Assembly (NCBI GenBank): GCA_038247115.1
Contig: JBBRVG010000005.1
Coordinates: 1 to 64,000, forward strand
DNA: 64,000 nucleotides
From: Pseudaeromonas sp038247115
GTDB taxonomy: Bacteria > Pseudomonadota > Gammaproteobacteria > Enterobacterales > Aeromonadaceae
Reading direction: 5' to 3'
Below the pieces are notes generated by a model, which did not search any database, was not told where the DNA came from, and saw only the letters and a list, made by a program, of their open reading frames with translations. Within the stretch, counting starts at the first letter, position 1; each line of letters opens with the position of its first letter. A program made the translations under genes and the position numbers. Shown here piece after piece: positions 34,138 through 43,752 of this stretch.

Positions 34138-35028
34138 TCAGTAGGCTCGTTCGACAATGTAATCGGCGAAGGCGCGCAGTATGTGGGTATTGTAAGGCAA
34201 GGGGGCGATTGCCGCTAATGCCTGACGATGCAGCTCACGAGCCAGCTCACGGGCGGGCTCCAGACCGAGCAGTGCCGGATAGGTGCTTTTGGCCAGTGCA
34301 ACATCGGATCCCTGCGGTTTGCCCAGGGTCGCTGTGTCACTGGTGATATCCAGAATGTCATCCTGCACCTGAAACGCCAGACCAATGGCTGCGGCATAGA
34401 GTTGCAAGGCGGCGAGTTGATCCGGCTGGATCTGGTGATGACACAAAGCCCCCAGGGTTACAGCGCATTCGATAAGCGCCCCGGTTTTGTGGCGATGGAT
34501 TTGCTCCAGTGCCGTCAGGTCGACCTGTTGCCCCTCGGCCGCCAAATCCAGCGCCTGGCCGCCACACATACCGGCATAGCCGGAGGCGCGGGCCAATTGG
34601 CTCAGCATCAGGATCTGGTTTTTGGCCAGCACATCGGGGAGCGGATGATCGGCCAGAATGCTGAACGCCAGGGTTTGCAGTGCATCCCCGGCCAGAATGG
34701 CTGTCGCCTCGTCAAAGGCCTTGTGCACGGTCGGGTGACCGCGGCGCAGGTCATCGTCATCCATGGCGGGCAAGTCATCATGGATCAGCGAATAGGCGTG
34801 GATGCACTCGATGGCCGCGGCCGGGCCATCCAGCAGTTCATCGGCATCTCCCAGCAGATTGCCGGTGGCGTAGACCAGAAATGGGCGTACCCGCTTGCCG
34901 CCCAGCAACAGGCCGTGGCGCATGGCGGCCTTGAGATGAGGTGCCACATCGCTGAGTTCATCGATATGGCGTTGCAGCAGCGCATCAATCCGCTGGCGGT
35001 ACTGTTGGGAGAAGGCTTCCAGGCTCAC
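34138..35028 (-). CDS. ispA: Farnesyl diphosphate synthase
   Basis: 296-residue prenyltransferase IspA making geranyl and farnesyl diphosphate. The first Asp-rich motif is in DDLPAMDDDDLRRG and the second in FQVQDDILD; GGKRVRPFLVY and GGQALDLAAEG are also conserved. It lies three bases after xseB and 19 before dxs on the same strand, forming the usual operon. Confidence 0.96.
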   Translation of the reverse strand: MSLEAFSQQYRQRIDALLQRHIDELSDVAPHLKAAMRHGLLLGGKRVRPFLVYATGNLLGDADELLDGPAAAIECIHAYSLIHDDLPAMDDDDLRRGHPTVHKAFDEATAILAGDALQTLAFSILADHPLPDVLAKNQILMLSQLARASGYAGMCGGQALDLAAEGQQVDLTALEQIHRHKTGALIECAVTLGALCHHQIQPDQLAALQLYAAAIGLAFQVQDDILDITSDTATLGKPQGSDVALAKSTYPALLGLEPARELARELHRQALAAIAPLPYNTHILRAFADYIVERAY

Positions 35029-35031
35029 GAC

Positions 35032-35277
35032 TTATTCTCCTTGCTGCGGCTCAAAGGGCACTAGCTCACTCTGCTCCTGCTCGCTGAGCAGAATCTGGAC
35101 TTTCTGTTCGGCCTGGGTCAGCTTGAGCTGGCCGGCCCGAACCAGTTGAATACCCCGCTCGAATTGCTTGAGGGCGTCTTCCAATGGCAGCTCACCCTGT
35201 TCCATCTGCTGCACTATGCCTTCCAGCTCATCCAGAGTGGCATCAAAACTCAGGGTATCGATTCGCTTGCCGGCCAT
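35032..35277 (-). CDS. xseB: Exodeoxyribonuclease VII small subunit
   Basis: 81-residue small subunit of exonuclease VII. The family pattern FDATLDELEGIVQQMEQGELPLEDALKQFERG fits the helical hairpin. The partner xseA is not in the window. The ATG at 35275-35277 matches the family start; the longer open frame to 35424 is not supported. First gene of xseB-ispA-dxs. Confidence 0.95.
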   Translation of the reverse strand: MAGKRIDTLSFDATLDELEGIVQQMEQGELPLEDALKQFERGIQLVRAGQLKLTQAEQKVQILLSEQEQSELVPFEPQQGE

Positions 35278-35596
35278 GACGGTATCCTTGGACTTTAGTG
35301 TGATAAAACGGCGCCATCTTACCATCGTTCCGGAAACAGTGGCAGCCAGCATATCTGGGCCAGACGAAGCCGCGACAGCGGTTTTTTGTGAGAAAGGCCA
35401 CGGAAGTTTTGGGGGTTGCCGCAAGCTTGGTTATAATTCCGCCCCCGCTGCACATCACGTATCTGATGCTCAGGTCTCTGCGCCTGGCGTTGGCGTGTGT
35501 TGCGGCGGGTCAGTTGCGGCCGTCTTGCTTGGATAAGTGAGGTGGTCATGTTGTCGGAATTGTTTCGACTCGTTGTGCTTAACAAGAGCGTGGTCC
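35278..35596. other. xseB-thiI divergent intergenic region
   Basis: 319 bases. On the plus strand TTGGGG (35409-35414), a 17-base spacer and TATAAT (35432-35437) make a plausible thiI promoter, giving a leader of about 150 bases. No riboswitch was recognised in the leader. Confidence 0.5.
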
Positions 35597-37054
35597 ATGA
35601 AATTTATCATCAAGCTATTCCCCGAAATCACCATCAAGAGCAAATCCGTGCGTCAGCGCATGACCAAGGTGCTGCAGGGGAATGTCCGCAATGTGTTGCG
35701 GCGTGTCGAACCTTCGGTGCGCGTCCGCATGGATTGGGACAAGCTGGTGGTGAGTTGTGACAATGACGCCCCAGGCATGCGGGATAAGCTGGTCGAGATC
35801 CTGCGCTGTACTCCAGGGATCCAGTGCTTCCTCGAGGTGCAGGAGTTCCGATTCAGCACGGTTCACGACATCTATGAGCGCACGGCAGCCCTGTATGGTG
35901 ACCAACTGGCGGGTAAAACCTTCTGTGTGCGCGTCAAACGGCACGGCAAGCATGAATTTACCTCCATCGAGGTCGAGCGCTATGTGGGCGGTGGTCTCAA
36001 TCAGAATCATGCCACCGGCGGCGTGCGGCTGAAAAAACCGGATCTGCAGATCAATCTGGAGATCGAGGATGACAAGCTGTACCTGATTACCGATATCCAT
36101 CCCGGGCTGGGCGGTTATCCGCTGTCGACTCAGGAGGATGTGTTGAGCCTGATCTCCGGTGGCTTCGACTCCGGCGTCGCCTCTTACCAATTCATCAAAC
36201 GTGGCTGCCGGGTGCACTACTGCTTCTTCAATCTGGGCGGCGCGGCTCACGAAGTTGGCGTCAAGCAGGTTTCCTACTACCTGTGGAACAAGTACAGCGC
36301 CTCCCACAAGGTGAAGTTTCTGGCGGTCCCCTTCGAGCCCATCGTGGCTGAAATTCTGGAGAAGGTGGACAACAGTCTGATGGGGGTGATCCTCAAGCGG
36401 ATGATGGTGCGTGTGGCCTCTCACCTGGCCCAAGATTTAGGCATAGAGGCGCTGGTCACCGGCGAGAGTCTGGGCCAGGTCTCCAGCCAGACCCTGACCA
36501 ACCTCTCCGTGATCGATCGGGTCACCGAGACGCTAATCCTGCGTCCGCTGATCGTCAGCGACAAGCAGGACATCATTGATGAAGCCCGCAGGATTGGCAC
36601 CCTGGAGTTTGCCGAAACCATGCCGGAGTACTGTGGTGTCATCTCCAACAAGCCGACGGTCAAGGCGCGCTTTGATAAGGTGCTGGCGGAAGAGGCCAAA
36701 TTTGATTTCGGTATTCTGGATCAGGTGATCGCCCAGACCCGCTGGATGGATATTCGCGCCATTGCCGAAGAGACTCAGGCCCAGGTGGAAGAGGTCGAAA
36801 CCGTGCAGGAGTTGGCAGCTGATGAAGTCATTCTGGATATTCGTTCTCCGGATGAGCATGACGAACGTCCGTTCAGCGTACCGGGTCATGAGTTGCTGCA
36901 TATCCCGTTCTACAAGTTGGCCACTCAGTTTGGCGACCTGGATCAGAGCAAGACCTATCTGCTGTATTGCGAGAAGGGGGTGATGAGTAAATTGCAGGCC
37001 CTCTACCTCAAGGAAAAAGGCTTTGCCAACATCAAGGTCTATCGTCAGGCCTGA
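35597..37054 (+). CDS. thiI: tRNA 4-thiouridine synthase ThiI (with rhodanese domain)
   Basis: 485-residue ThiI, which makes 4-thiouridine at tRNA position 8 and helps sulfur transfer for the thiamine thiazole. Order: ferredoxin-like and THUMP domains (about 1-165), PP-loop ATPase with SGGFDSGVAS, MMVRVASHLAQ, TGESLGQVSSQT, and a C-terminal rhodanese domain with the active Cys in LLYCEKGVMSK. The start MKFIIKLFPEITIKS matches E. coli ThiI; the in-frame ATG at 35537 is upstream of it and has no homology. Monocistronic with its own terminator. Confidence 0.97.
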   Translation: MKFIIKLFPEITIKSKSVRQRMTKVLQGNVRNVLRRVEPSVRVRMDWDKLVVSCDNDAPGMRDKLVEILRCTPGIQCFLEVQEFRFSTVHDIYERTAALYGDQLAGKTFCVRVKRHGKHEFTSIEVERYVGGGLNQNHATGGVRLKKPDLQINLEIEDDKLYLITDIHPGLGGYPLSTQEDVLSLISGGFDSGVASYQFIKRGCRVHYCFFNLGGAAHEVGVKQVSYYLWNKYSASHKVKFLAVPFEPIVAEILEKVDNSLMGVILKRMMVRVASHLAQDLGIEALVTGESLGQVSSQTLTNLSVIDRVTETLILRPLIVSDKQDIIDEARRIGTLEFAETMPEYCGVISNKPTVKARFDKVLAEEAKFDFGILDQVIAQTRWMDIRAIAEETQAQVEEVETVQELAADEVILDIRSPDEHDERPFSVPGHELLHIPFYKLATQFGDLDQSKTYLLYCEKGVMSKLQALYLKEKGFANIKVYRQA

Positions 37055-37067
37055 TCGATCAGCTGTG

Positions 37068-37097
37068 AAAAAGGGGCTCTTTGAGCCCCTTTTTTTA
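37068..37097 (+). terminator. thiI terminator
   Basis: AAGGGGCTC (37071-37079) pairs with GAGCCCCTT (37083-37091), loop TTT, followed by a T-run to about 37097. Confidence 0.9.
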
Positions 37098-37253
37098 TGC
37101 TTAGCCACGGGGAAAATCGATGCTCTGCCGTTGCGATGAGTGGCGGATTCGATATTTCGATGCAAACGAAAACAGCTTATGAGTGAAATCTGCGGCTATG
37201 GATTCGAAGGAGTTACGTTCAAATAGTGCTCAATTGAGAATATTTGTTGGTTC

Positions 37254-37408
37254 TGTGATCTAGGTCACCTTGACGGGCGGGGTGAGCAGGGTGGTGGCTA
37301 GTGATCTGCGTCACATAAAAGACGGTTATCAACGGGGAATCGACGATTTGTAGACATGAATTCGTGATCTGGATCGCTACTCTTTCGGGGTTCACCCGGT
37401 GGTATGGT
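37254..37408 (+). promoter_or_regulatory. Three CRP sites and mtl promoter
   Basis: CRP-like sites are TGTGA-TCTAGG-TCACC (37254-37269), AGTGA-TCTGCG-TCACA (37300-37315) and CGTGA-TCTGGA-TCGCT (37363-37378). A candidate -10, TATGGT (37403-37408), would put the third site near -43, close to class II position. E. coli mtl also has several CRP sites, so carbon-catabolite control is expected. Confidence 0.7.
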
Positions 37409-37557
37409 GACCAAGATCCCAAAAAAAACCCGTTATCGGCAACGTTTTCAGGAGAGTGGTACATTCAAGGTGCACGAAGTTCAGGAGTTCCAGGTTCGGC
37501 AAAACCCGGGCTCCCCACCACTCAACCATTCAACAAAGCTTCAAACGGGGTGTTGTT

Positions 37558-39495
37558 ATGCTATCACCAGATACTAAGGTCAAGATACAGAATTTTGGCC
37601 GCTTCCTGTCCAACATGGTCATGCCAAATATAGGGGCGTTTATCGCCTGGGGCTTCCTGACCGCCTTATTTATCCCGACCGGTTGGTTGCCTAATGAGGC
37701 CCTATCCAAGATGGTCGGCCCCATGATTACCTACCTGCTGCCACTGCTGATCGGTTATACCGGCGGTAAATTGGTTGGTGGCGAACGCGGCGGTATCGTC
37801 GGTGCCGTGACCACCATGGGGGTCATCGTCGGGACCGATATTCCTATGTTCATGGGTGCCATGATTGTCGGCCCCTTGGGCGGTTGGGTGATCAAGCGTT
37901 TTGACCGTGTCATTGACGGTAAAGTCAAAAGCGGTTTTGAAATGCTGGTCAATAATTTCTCGGCCGGTATCATCGGCATGTTGCTGGCGATCCTCTCTTT
38001 TTATCTGATCGGACCCTTTGTAAAGTTGCTCTCCGGCATGCTGGCGGGTGGGGTTGCGGTACTGGTGGAAAACCACCTGCTGCCGCTCACCTCGATCTTT
38101 GTCGAACCGGCGAAGATCCTGTTCCTGAACAACGCGATCAACCACGGTATCTTCTCGCCACTGGGGATCCAGCAGGCAACCGAGCACGGCAAATCCATTT
38201 TCTTCCTGATTGAAGCCAACCCGGGTCCCGGTTTCGGTATCTTGCTGGCCTACATGGTATTTGGTCGCGGCAATGCCAAGCAATCGGCTGCCGGTGCGTC
38301 CATCATCCATTTCCTGGGCGGGATCCACGAGATTTATTTCCCCTACGTGTTGATGAATCCGCGTCTGATCCTGGCGGTGATTGCCGGTGGTATGACCGGA
38401 GTCTTCACCCTGACCCTGTTTGATGCCGGTCTGGTTTCTCCGGCATCACCAGGCTCCATCTTTGCTGTGTTGCTGATGACGCCGAAAGACTCTCTGCTGG
38501 GTGTTCTGGCGGCGATCCTAGCGGCTACGACCGTATCCTTCCTGGTAGCGGCTCTGTTCCTGCGAGTACAACAACCGACGTCCCAACAAGAAGACGATCT
38601 GGACGGTGCCACCCGCAAGATGAAAGCGATGAAGGCCGGCAGTAAGGGTTCTGTCCCGGCAGCGGCCACCTCTGCCACTACATCGCAAGCCATGAACTAT
38701 CAGGGGATCGAACGCATCGTGGTGGCCTGTGATGCCGGTATGGGCTCCAGTGCCATGGGGGCCAGTCTGCTGCGCAAAAAAGTGCAGGAGGCGGGACTGC
38801 CGATCAAGGTGACTAACCTGGCGATCAACAATCTGGACGAGAGTGCCGATCTGGTGATTACCCACCGGGACTTGACCGAGCGGGCCCGTCGCCATGCGCC
38901 CCACGCCCGGCATATTTCCCTGGATAATTTTCTGGATAATGGCCTCTATCAGGGGCTCATCAGCAGCCTCAAGGCAGCGAACGACGATCAGTTCCAGCAG
39001 CCGCTGTCGATTGCCGCCAATGATGACAACTATCAAGCGACCACGACGCCACTGTTCACCTTGAGCGCTGACAATATTCGTCTCGGCTTGCATGCCAAGG
39101 ACAAAGAAGCCGCGATTCGGATGGCAGGCGAGATGCTGGTCAAGGGCGGCTATGTGGAGCCGGAATATATAACCGCCATGCTGCAACGGGAGCAACTGGT
39201 GTCTACCTATCTGGGAGAGTCGATTGCCGTTCCCCACGGCACCGTTGAAGCAAAAGACAAGGTCAAGCGCACCGGCGTAGTGATCTGCCAATACCCGGCT
39301 GGTGTGCAATTCGGCGCAAACAAAGAGGATGTGGCTCGCCTGGTGATCGGGATTGCCGCCCGCAATGACGAGCATATTCAGGTGATTACCAACCTAACCA
39401 ATGCCCTGGACGATCCCTCGTTGATCGAGCAACTGGCGACCACCCGGGATCCGCAGTTTGTGCTGGATCTGCTCAGCGGGCATCGCGCCGCCTGA
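37558..39495 (+). CDS. mtlA: Mannitol PTS permease EIICBA
   Basis: 645-residue mannitol-specific phosphotransferase permease, bringing in and phosphorylating mannitol to mannitol-1-phosphate. The membrane IIC domain (about 1-345) has GGERGGIVGAVTTMGVIVG, NHGIFSPLGIQQ and HFLGGIHEIYFPYVLM. The IIB active Cys is in VACDAGMGSSAMGAS. The IIA active His is in YLGESIAVPHGTVEAKD. The ATG at 37558 aligns with the E. coli start (KVKIQNFGRFLSNMV). mtlD follows 61 bases later, then mtlR: the complete mtlADR operon. Confidence 0.97.
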   Translation: MLSPDTKVKIQNFGRFLSNMVMPNIGAFIAWGFLTALFIPTGWLPNEALSKMVGPMITYLLPLLIGYTGGKLVGGERGGIVGAVTTMGVIVGTDIPMFMGAMIVGPLGGWVIKRFDRVIDGKVKSGFEMLVNNFSAGIIGMLLAILSFYLIGPFVKLLSGMLAGGVAVLVENHLLPLTSIFVEPAKILFLNNAINHGIFSPLGIQQATEHGKSIFFLIEANPGPGFGILLAYMVFGRGNAKQSAAGASIIHFLGGIHEIYFPYVLMNPRLILAVIAGGMTGVFTLTLFDAGLVSPASPGSIFAVLLMTPKDSLLGVLAAILAATTVSFLVAALFLRVQQPTSQQEDDLDGATRKMKAMKAGSKGSVPAAATSATTSQAMNYQGIERIVVACDAGMGSSAMGASLLRKKVQEAGLPIKVTNLAINNLDESADLVITHRDLTERARRHAPHARHISLDNFLDNGLYQGLISSLKAANDDQFQQPLSIAANDDNYQATTTPLFTLSADNIRLGLHAKDKEAAIRMAGEMLVKGGYVEPEYITAMLQREQLVSTYLGESIAVPHGTVEAKDKVKRTGVVICQYPAGVQFGANKEDVARLVIGIAARNDEHIQVITNLTNALDDPSLIEQLATTRDPQFVLDLLSGHRAA

Positions 39496-39556
39496 TTTCA
39501 GGGGTGTGGTGCTCGGGCACCACACCGTCACTCTCTTTGCTTCAAGGAATACAGAT

Positions 39557-40711
39557 ATGAAAGCCCTGCATTTTGGCGCTGGAAACATTGGTCGTGGTTT
39601 TATCGGTAAATTGCTGGCGGAGTCGGAGGCGGAACTGACCTTCGCCGATGCCAATGCCGAGCTGGTGGATCAGCTCAATCACTCCCAACAATATAAGGTG
39701 CATGTGGTCGGCAGCCAGCATCAGATTGATGTGGTCAGCCGCATAGTGGCGGTCAACGCCAATAGCGGTGAAGTGATAGATCGGATCCGCCAGGCGGATC
39801 TCATCACCACGGCTGTGGGTCCCATGATCCTGGACAAGATAGCGGCGACATTGGCCAGTGGCCTGCAGTTGCGTTTTGACGATGGCAATCTGACGCCGCT
39901 GAACATCATTGCCTGTGAAAACATGGTGCGCGGCACCTCCCATCTCAAGACGGCGGTACTGGCCCGTCTGCCTGAGGCTTACCATGAGCGGTTGGAGCAG
40001 TGCGTCGGCTTTGTGGATTCCGCCGTGGATCGGATCGTGCCTCCCGCTGCTGCGGCGAACGATGATCCGCTGGAAGTGACAGTCGAGAGCTTTAGCGAAT
40101 GGATCGTCGACGAAACCCAGTTCAAGGGCCAGGTACCGGCGGTGACAGGGATGGAGTTGACCGGCAATCTGATTGCCTTCGTCGAGCGCAAGCTGTTTAC
40201 CCTGAATACCGGTCACTGCATCACCGCCTATCTCGGTGCTTTGGCGGGCTACCGCACCATTCGCGAGGCGATTGCCGATCCGGTTATTCAGGACAAGGTG
40301 CGCCGTGCCATGCAGCAAAGTGGTGAAGTGCTGGTACGCCGTTATGGCTTTGATCGTCAGCTGCACCATGCCTATATCGAGAAGATCCTGGGTCGTTTTG
40401 CCAACCCCTATCTGGTGGACGAGATCGATCGGGTCGGGCGTCAGCCCCTGCGCAAGCTGGGCCCGGATGATCGCCTGATCAAGCCGTTGCTGGGAACTCT
40501 GGAATATGGCCTGGAGCATGATGCCTTGCTGGAGGGGATTGCTGCGGCGCTGTGCTATCGCAACGAGACAGATCCGCAAGCGGTTGAGTTACAACAGATG
40601 ATCCAGAATGAAGGCGTTGCCAGTACACTGGTGCGAGTAACCGGGCTGGCCTTGCACGAGCCGCAGATGCTGCAGATTGTGCGCCTGTATCAGGATATGA
40701 AAAACCGATGA
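39557..40711 (+). CDS. mtlD: Mannitol-1-phosphate 5-dehydrogenase
   Basis: 384-residue polyol dehydrogenase oxidising mannitol-1-phosphate to fructose-6-phosphate with NAD. The N-terminal FGAGNIGRGFIG binds the cofactor. IIACENMVRG, FVDSAVDRIVPP and the catalytic region KLFTLNTGHCITAYLG follow. The ATG at 39557 is the family start; the frame extends upstream without homology. Middle gene of mtlADR. Confidence 0.96.
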   Translation: MKALHFGAGNIGRGFIGKLLAESEAELTFADANAELVDQLNHSQQYKVHVVGSQHQIDVVSRIVAVNANSGEVIDRIRQADLITTAVGPMILDKIAATLASGLQLRFDDGNLTPLNIIACENMVRGTSHLKTAVLARLPEAYHERLEQCVGFVDSAVDRIVPPAAAANDDPLEVTVESFSEWIVDETQFKGQVPAVTGMELTGNLIAFVERKLFTLNTGHCITAYLGALAGYRTIREAIADPVIQDKVRRAMQQSGEVLVRRYGFDRQLHHAYIEKILGRFANPYLVDEIDRVGRQPLRKLGPDDRLIKPLLGTLEYGLEHDALLEGIAAALCYRNETDPQAVELQQMIQNEGVASTLVRVTGLALHEPQMLQIVRLYQDMKNR

Positions 40712-40805
40712 AGTAAAGCGTGGGCAGGAATAGCCCGAGTCGGATGGCGGCCGGTATGGCAACCGCCGCCATCATCACTGGTCTTCCCGAATAAAATAAC
40801 AATCT

Positions 40806-41330
40806 ATGACTTATGTAACCCATGAAGATGAACTCTTCGAACGTCTGGCTCCGGCGGATAACCCCCGTGGTTTTTTCCTCGAAGTGGTTGCGGTGATCGA
40901 AGACGGCGCCGACCACCTGCTGCGCAGTGCATTTCGGCAGGAAGAGTTTGCGGTCAAGTATGCCATCGAGCCGCTATTGAATCGGCAGGGCCCCTTGTCG
41001 GAGTTGACGGTACGGCTGAAATTGATGCTGGCTCTGGGCATGTTCTCTTTGGAGACGTACCAGGACCTGGAGTTGTGTATCAAATTACGGGATTGGTTGG
41101 GCGATGATATTCGCAATTACCGCTTCAGTGATGAGGCGCTGCTGACTCGTCTCAAACGTCTGCATTGTTTGCAGAGTCAGGGGATACCCGAGTTACCGGC
41201 CTTGGCACCGGACGGCGATCATCTGTTGTACCAGATGCAGTTGGAGCGGCAGGACCAGGTGGTTCGTTCCGCTTTGCTATTGAGCATTGCCACTATAGTG
41301 CAGGAACTGGGAAAAGAGAGTCCTATCTGA
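40806..41330 (+). CDS. mtlR: Mannitol operon repressor MtlR
   Basis: 174-residue MtlR-family protein. Segments ERLAPADNPRGFFLEVVAVIEDG and RLKLMLALGMFSLETYQDLELCIKLRDW are typical. In E. coli MtlR represses mtlAD. It has no helix-turn-helix and is all-helical, so it may act on other proteins rather than binding DNA itself. Follows mtlD after 94 bases; completes the operon. Confidence 0.92.
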   Translation: MTYVTHEDELFERLAPADNPRGFFLEVVAVIEDGADHLLRSAFRQEEFAVKYAIEPLLNRQGPLSELTVRLKLMLALGMFSLETYQDLELCIKLRDWLGDDIRNYRFSDEALLTRLKRLHCLQSQGIPELPALAPDGDHLLYQMQLERQDQVVRSALLLSIATIVQELGKESPI

Positions 41331-41387
41331 GCAAGATGCTGGCGATGGAGTCGGCACCTACCCGAGTCTCCACCGCAGCTGTTTGCC

Positions 41388-41954
41388 TTATTTCAACAAC
41401 ATGCCCGCCGCCACCTTGTCGGCTATGGTATCGCCTTCCAGTACCCGTACCGCTGCCAACGCAAACGCCATGCTGGTACCGGGTCCTTTGCTGGTAATCA
41501 GCCGTTCGGCCTCATCCACCACTACCGCCTGGGCGACGAAGCTGCTGGCGGGTAATTGCCCTTCGGTGCCCGGATAACCGGTGACCTTGGCTGGGCCAAT
41601 CAGATCATGATGGGCCAGCACCAGCGCCGGTGAGGCACAAATAGCCGCCCGCCAGCCGCCGCGCGCGCTCTGCTCCTTGAGCATGCGGATGAGCAGTGGA
41701 TTATCGCGCAGGTATTCGGCACCGGGCAGGCCGCCTGGAAGCAGTATGAGATCAAAATGTTGCTCGGCAACCGACTCCAGCAACACATCGGCGACCAGTT
41801 TGACGCCGCGAGAGGCGGTGATCTGCAAGCGCCCCTGGGGGCAGACGGAAGCGACTGTGACCTGAACTCCGCCGCGAACCAGGGTATCTATGCTGGCGAC
41901 AGCTTCCAGCTCTTCACAGCCGGGGGCCAGAACTACTAATGCGTGATGGGACAT
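41388..41954 (-). CDS. yajL: DJ-1/YajL family protein
   Basis: 188-residue DJ-1 superfamily protein resembling YajL. The nucleophile Cys is in RAAICASPALVL, the acidic partner in PGCEELEAV, and LPGGLPGAEYLRDNP completes the site. YajL protects against oxidative and carbonyl stress; proposed deglycase activity of the family is disputed. It adjoins panE, as yajL does in E. coli, after a 27-base gap, probably one operon panE-yajL. Confidence 0.9.
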   Translation of the reverse strand: MSHHALVVLAPGCEELEAVASIDTLVRGGVQVTVASVCPQGRLQITASRGVKLVADVLLESVAEQHFDLILLPGGLPGAEYLRDNPLLIRMLKEQSARGGWRAAICASPALVLAHHDLIGPAKVTGYPGTEGQLPASSFVAQAVVVDEAERLITSKGPGTSMAFALAAVRVLEGDTIADKVAAGMLLK

Positions 41955-41981
41955 GATGACTCCTTGGCCGTATCGGCTCTG

Positions 41982-42920
41982 TCAGATGGAAAAACTCGAT
42001 AGACCTGAAGCAACAGGACTCCGACGACTGATGGCATCATACAACTGCTGGTGCAGAGGCATATGCAGACCCAGCGGCTGGGCCTCGCGCAAGATATAGC
42101 CGGTGATATAGTCGATTTCGGTGGGGCGGCCAGCGGCTAAGTCCTGCTGCATGGAGGAGTAGTTTGGCGCTGTGGCCTCGGCGACCGCCATGACCCGAGC
42201 CACCCAATACTCCTCAGGCAGATTGAAACCTTCGCGTTGCAGCAGGGGCATGAGTTCGTGGCAGAGGGCTTCCACCTCCTCATGACGGCTGAGCAGGGAG
42301 CCGTTGGCCTCGCCGCTTAAGGCCGTTAGCGGGTTGATGATGGCGTTGATGACCAACTTTTCCCATTGCTTCATGCGGATCTCGTCACTCCAGGCCGCGT
42401 GGGGCAGGGCTTGTGCCAATACATCTACTACGCCGCGCCAGTCGTTACCTGCGGCATTGCCAGCTCCGAACCAGGTTTCCCCACTGCCGGTATGACGAAA
42501 CTCCTCCGCGCTCAAGCGCAGGGCGCCGTTACTGGTGATACCGATGAGCAGCGGATTGGCAGGGAAGGCGCGCTTGACCCAAGCTTCGGTGCCCATGCCG
42601 TTATGCAACAGCAGTATGGGCGTGGCTTCCGGCAGCTGGCCGATCAGCGGCTCCATAGCAACCTGCACTTGATAGACCTTGGTAGTGACCAGCAGCAGAC
42701 TGATGTTGGCGGCATCCTTGGTCTGCAGAAAATCGGGGTGGAATTCATGGTGCTGGCCTTGCAGATCCCACCAGCCCAGGAGCAGGGGATGTTTCACCTC
42801 TTTAGGTACTTGTTGGGGGGCAAAGGTACGTAACAAGCTGACCTGATGTCCGGCTTGTGCCAGTAGCCCCGCCATCACGCCTCCCAGTGCTCCGCAGCCG
42901 AGCAGGGTCCAGTGCTTCAT
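41982..42920 (-). CDS. panE: 2-dehydropantoate 2-reductase
   Basis: 312-residue ketopantoate reductase, which makes pantoate for coenzyme A using NADPH. The N-terminal motif GCGALGGVMAGLLAQAG is the Rossmann loop. The catalytic Lys is in KQWEKLVINAIINPLTAL, and LLLHNGMG and PNYSSMQQDL are typical. The ATG at 42920 (MKHWTLL) is preceded by GGGAGAG with six bases spacing; starts at 42926 and 42983 are less suitable. Together with yajL and yajQ it reproduces the E. coli yajL-panE-yajQ neighbourhood. Confidence 0.92.
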   Translation of the reverse strand: MKHWTLLGCGALGGVMAGLLAQAGHQVSLLRTFAPQQVPKEVKHPLLLGWWDLQGQHHEFHPDFLQTKDAANISLLLVTTKVYQVQVAMEPLIGQLPEATPILLLHNGMGTEAWVKRAFPANPLLIGITSNGALRLSAEEFRHTGSGETWFGAGNAAGNDWRGVVDVLAQALPHAAWSDEIRMKQWEKLVINAIINPLTALSGEANGSLLSRHEEVEALCHELMPLLQREGFNLPEEYWVARVMAVAEATAPNYSSMQQDLAAGRPTEIDYITGYILREAQPLGLHMPLHQQLYDAISRRSPVASGLSSFSI

Positions 42921-43197
42921 GTTCATCTCTCCCGTTATGTCACTGTCAGCCAGGAACAGCTCGTTCAACACCAGCCATGCCACCGTCTATCCATCATAGG
43001 CATAGAATCGACAAGGCCATAGGGTTTCGACAGCCGTGGGTATCTTCAGATGGTTGGTGGACCCTGGTGACCTGCTATCTACACTGCAGTGATGGTTCCG
43101 CAAGGCATTATTCGCCGGATTCTAGCAGAGAGACCCATTCAGTGTTGGGCTCTTTTCTGATAGATTACCGGCCTTTATCTGAACACAGGAACCTATC

Positions 43198-43680
43198 ATG
43201 CCCTCTTTTGACATCGTCTCTGAAGTAGCCATGAACGAGGTGCAGAATGCGGTGGAGAATGCCAATCGCGAGCTGCAGACCCGTTTCGATTTTCGTGGTG
43301 TGGAAGCCTCATTCGAATTGAATAAAGAGGTGATTAAACTGGCTGCGGATGCTGATTTCCAGCTCAAGCAGATGGTTGAAATTCTGCGTGACAAGGTGAT
43401 CAAGCGCAATATTGACGCCAGTTGCCTGGATATTGGCGAGCCTGAACACTCAGGACGCCGCTATTTCCTGGAAGTCACTCTCAAGGAAGGCATTGAAAGT
43501 GATATGGCCAAGAAGCTGGTCAAGCTGATCAAGGATTCCAAGGTCAAGGTTCAAGCTGCGATCCAAGGCGACGAAGTGCGGGTCACCGGCAAGAAGCGCG
43601 ATGATTTGCAAGAGGTGATGGCGCTGGTTCGCGGTGCCGATCTGGGGCAACCCTTCCAGTTCACCAACTTCCGCGATTAA
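43198..43680 (+). CDS. yajQ: YajQ family cyclic-di-GMP-binding protein
   Basis: 160-residue YajQ. Characteristic sequences are MPSFDIVSEV, NEVQNAVENANRELQTRFDFRG near residue 13, and KKLVKLIKDSKVKVQAAIQG with the C-terminal PFQFTNFRD. YajQ-family proteins bind nucleotides, and some (e.g. in Xanthomonas) act as cyclic-di-GMP effectors; that role here is inferred from family. Divergent from panE. Confidence 0.95.
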   Translation: MPSFDIVSEVAMNEVQNAVENANRELQTRFDFRGVEASFELNKEVIKLAADADFQLKQMVEILRDKVIKRNIDASCLDIGEPEHSGRRYFLEVTLKEGIESDMAKKLVKLIKDSKVKVQAAIQGDEVRVTGKKRDDLQEVMALVRGADLGQPFQFTNFRD

Positions 43681-43703
43681 GCCTCAAGCTTGGCTGGTGA
43701 GAT

Positions 43704-43735
43704 AAAAAAACCGGAGCATCTGCTCCGGTTTTTTG
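43704..43735. terminator. Bidirectional terminator, yajQ / Tsx-like gene
   Basis: ACCGGAGCA pairs with TGCTCCGGT (43710-43729), with A-run before and T-run after. Confidence 0.92.
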
Positions 43736-43752
43736 TTATCGCAACGGGGCGA

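Larger units (their letters stand above)
37055..37557. other. thiI-mtlA intergenic region
   Basis: 503 bases holding the thiI terminator, the three CRP sites, the mtl promoter and a leader of about 140 bases. MtlR is expected to act here or through CRP, but no operator is recognisable. Confidence 0.6.

Noticed and set aside
39542..40579. 345-codon minus-strand frame opposite mtlD
   Set aside because: mtlD is unambiguous; the antisense frame resembles nothing.
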